6,635 bases of DNA from an uncultured Paenibacillaceae bacterium. Lineage in GTDB: Bacteria > Bacillota > Bacilli > Aneurinibacillales > Aneurinibacillaceae. The notes under the pieces were generated by a model. It had not been told where the DNA came from. It did not search any database and saw only the letters and a program-made list of their open reading frames with translations. Shown one piece after another: positions 6,025-6,635 of this stretch. Position numbers and translations under genes: made by a program. The stretch spans positions 1 to 6,635 of the forward strand of contig CALNBV010000059.1 of assembly GCA_937874515.1 (NCBI GenBank), read 5' to 3'. Numbering within the stretch: the stretch's first letter is position 1; the number at the start of each line of letters is the position of its first letter.

Positions 6025-6050
6025 TTCTTTCAGATCTGTTAGAAAAGTAA

Positions 6051-6067
6051 TCGACCACATTGGTCAA
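6051..6067. promoter_or_regulatory. TetR operator O2, over the transcription start
   Basis: TCGACCACATTGGTCAA is a palindrome with 7-bp arms (TCGACCA/TGGTCAA, one mismatch) and a 3-bp centre. It matches O1 in arm sequence (TTGACYA-n3-TRGTCRA), and the centres are 33 bp apart, about three helical turns. It covers the expected start of transcription near 6065, so binding should block initiation. Confidence 0.75.
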
Positions 6068-6071
6068 TTAA

Positions 6072-6100
6072 AGTTTAGCACCATTGACTAGTGTGGTCAA
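6072..6100 (-). promoter_or_regulatory. Promoter of the tetR-ABC operon
   Basis: On the minus strand a -35 TTGACC (6095-6100) is separated by 17 bases from a -10 TAAACT (6072-6077) preceded by TGC, an extended -10. Transcription would start near 6065, giving a leader of about 50 bases. The -35 lies in operator O1 and the start point in operator O2. No other sigma-A-like promoter is visible ahead of the operon. Confidence 0.7.
6084..6100. promoter_or_regulatory. TetR operator O1, over the -35 box
   Basis: TTGACTAGTGTGGTCAA is a palindrome with 7-bp arms (TTGACTA/TGGTCAA, one mismatch) and a 3-bp centre. It includes the whole -35 hexamer of the operon promoter. Size and position are typical for a TetR-family dimer site next to its own gene; that this regulator binds it is inference. 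Confidence 0.75.
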
Positions 6101-6104
6101 TTGA

Positions 6105-6144
6105 TTTAAAAATTAAAAGGGCCTCCATTTTTAGAAGCCCTTTT
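6105..6144 (-). terminator. Rho-independent terminator of the histidine kinase gene
   Basis: Read on the minus strand, AAAAGGGC-t-TC pairs with GA-g-GCCCTTTT across a loop of about eight bases (stem 6115-6144), followed by TTTTAATTTTT. It starts about 24 bases after the kinase stop codon and ends only a few bases before the -35 box of the next operon, so it insulates the ABC operon from kinase transcription. Confidence 0.85.
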
Positions 6145-6168
6145 GTTGGGGTTGCCTTTCCCTTAAAA

Positions 6169-6635
6169 TTATTTTTCTCCAATGGCATCCAATGTCACAA
6201 TGACTTTGAATAAATCTCCATCCACTTCAATATCCAGGCTCCCATCATGAAGATCTACGATGGATTTGGCAATGGCCAATCCCAGTCCCGACCCTTCGGT
6301 ATGGCGGGATTGATCCCCCCGTTTAAACCGTTCAAAAAGCTCATCTAGTTCTTCGCTTAACTCATATTTGGTAACATTTTTGAAGACGATAACTGCTTTG
6401 TCTTCCTCTTTTTTAATGGAAATAAACACTCTAGTATGTTCCATTGAATACTTCAGGATATTGGTGATCAGATTATCAAATACTCTCCATAACTTTTGGC
6501 CATCCACAACAGCATACACCGGTGTTTCGGGATTCTTTATGCGGAATTGTAAAGAGGATTTATGAATGGTTTCATTGTGCTCAGCAAGAGATTGTTGGAG
6601 AAGTTGCACCAAATCCACCTTTTTCTTATCTAATT
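6169..6635 (-). CDS. Sensor histidine kinase, C-terminal ATPase domain (partial, cut by window edge)
   Basis: The last 155 or so residues of a membrane-type sensor histidine kinase. The frame is open to the right edge, reading LDKKKVDLVQLLQQSL, so the GTG at 6618 is an internal valine, not a start. Visible HATPase_c features: N box DNLITNILKYS (about 6457-6477), F box LFERFKRGD (about 6313-6339) and G2 box GSGLGLAIAKS (about 6262-6292). The G1 box (normally DxGxG) is not recognisable; FKNVTKYEL stands in its place, a pattern I recall from a Bacillota kinase subgroup. The sensor, HAMP and phosphoacceptor-histidine regions lie outside the window. A response-regulator gene would be expected farther upstream. 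The terminator after it shows it is the last gene of its transcript. Confidence 0.9.
   Translation of the reverse strand, partial: LDKKKVDLVQLLQQSLAEHNETIHKSSLQFRIKNPETPVYAVVDGQKLWRVFDNLITNILKYSMEHTRVFISIKKEEDKAVIVFKNVTKYELSEELDELFERFKRGDQSRHTEGSGLGLAIAKSIVDLHDGSLDIEVDGDLFKVIVTLDAIGEK

Noticed and set aside
1..6635. CRISPR array, insertion sequence, tRNA or phage genes.
   Set aside because: No regularly spaced repeats, terminal inverted repeats with transposase, cloverleaf sequence or phage-like proteins were seen on either strand.

Overview
The window looks like a chromosomal stretch from a low-GC Gram-positive bacterium (Bacillota, probably Clostridia; inferred from AT-rich coding and spacer DNA, strong AGGAGG-type ribosome binding sites, A/T-rich promoters and the protein families present). 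All large genes lie on the minus strand, so transcription runs right to left. The only supportable plus-strand gene is a 26-codon membrane peptide near 2.7 kb.

Right edge (6635 to about 6105): the C-terminal ATP-binding part of a sensor histidine kinase, cut by the window end and closed by a rho-independent terminator. Next comes a compact four-gene operon (6023 to 2885): a TetR-family regulator, an ABC ATPase and two paralogous ABC-2-type permeases, spaced 14, 3 and 14 bases apart. The ATPase and two permeases should form one membrane transporter, probably an exporter of unknown substrate, controlled by the TetR protein. The promoter is unusually readable: a -35 box and an extended -10 box 17 bases apart, with two matching 17-bp palindromes whose centres lie 33 bp apart. 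One covers the -35 and the other the expected transcription start. The tetR start appears to be non-canonical: the best ribosome binding site points at an AUA codon.

Middle (2884 to 2302): a convergent terminator hairpin, the 26-aa single-pass membrane peptide with a very strong ribosome binding site that an upstream inverted repeat could mask, a 16-bp palindrome, and on the minus strand the decayed C-terminal remnant of a flavodoxin-domain protein.

Left part (2301 to 1): an uncharacterised protein with about eight membrane segments that was probably translationally linked to the lost flavodoxin gene, then a complete RtcB-type RNA ligase with all metal-binding and catalytic residues and its own terminator. 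The last 150 bases hold a possible promoter and a good ribosome binding site in front of a seven-codon or frameshifted reading frame that runs off the window.

No rRNA, tRNA, CRISPR array, insertion sequence or phage gene was seen. Most of the window is ordinary. The points worth a second look are the tetR control region with its AUA start, the masked ribosome binding site of the small peptide, and the flavodoxin remnant next to an orphan membrane protein.
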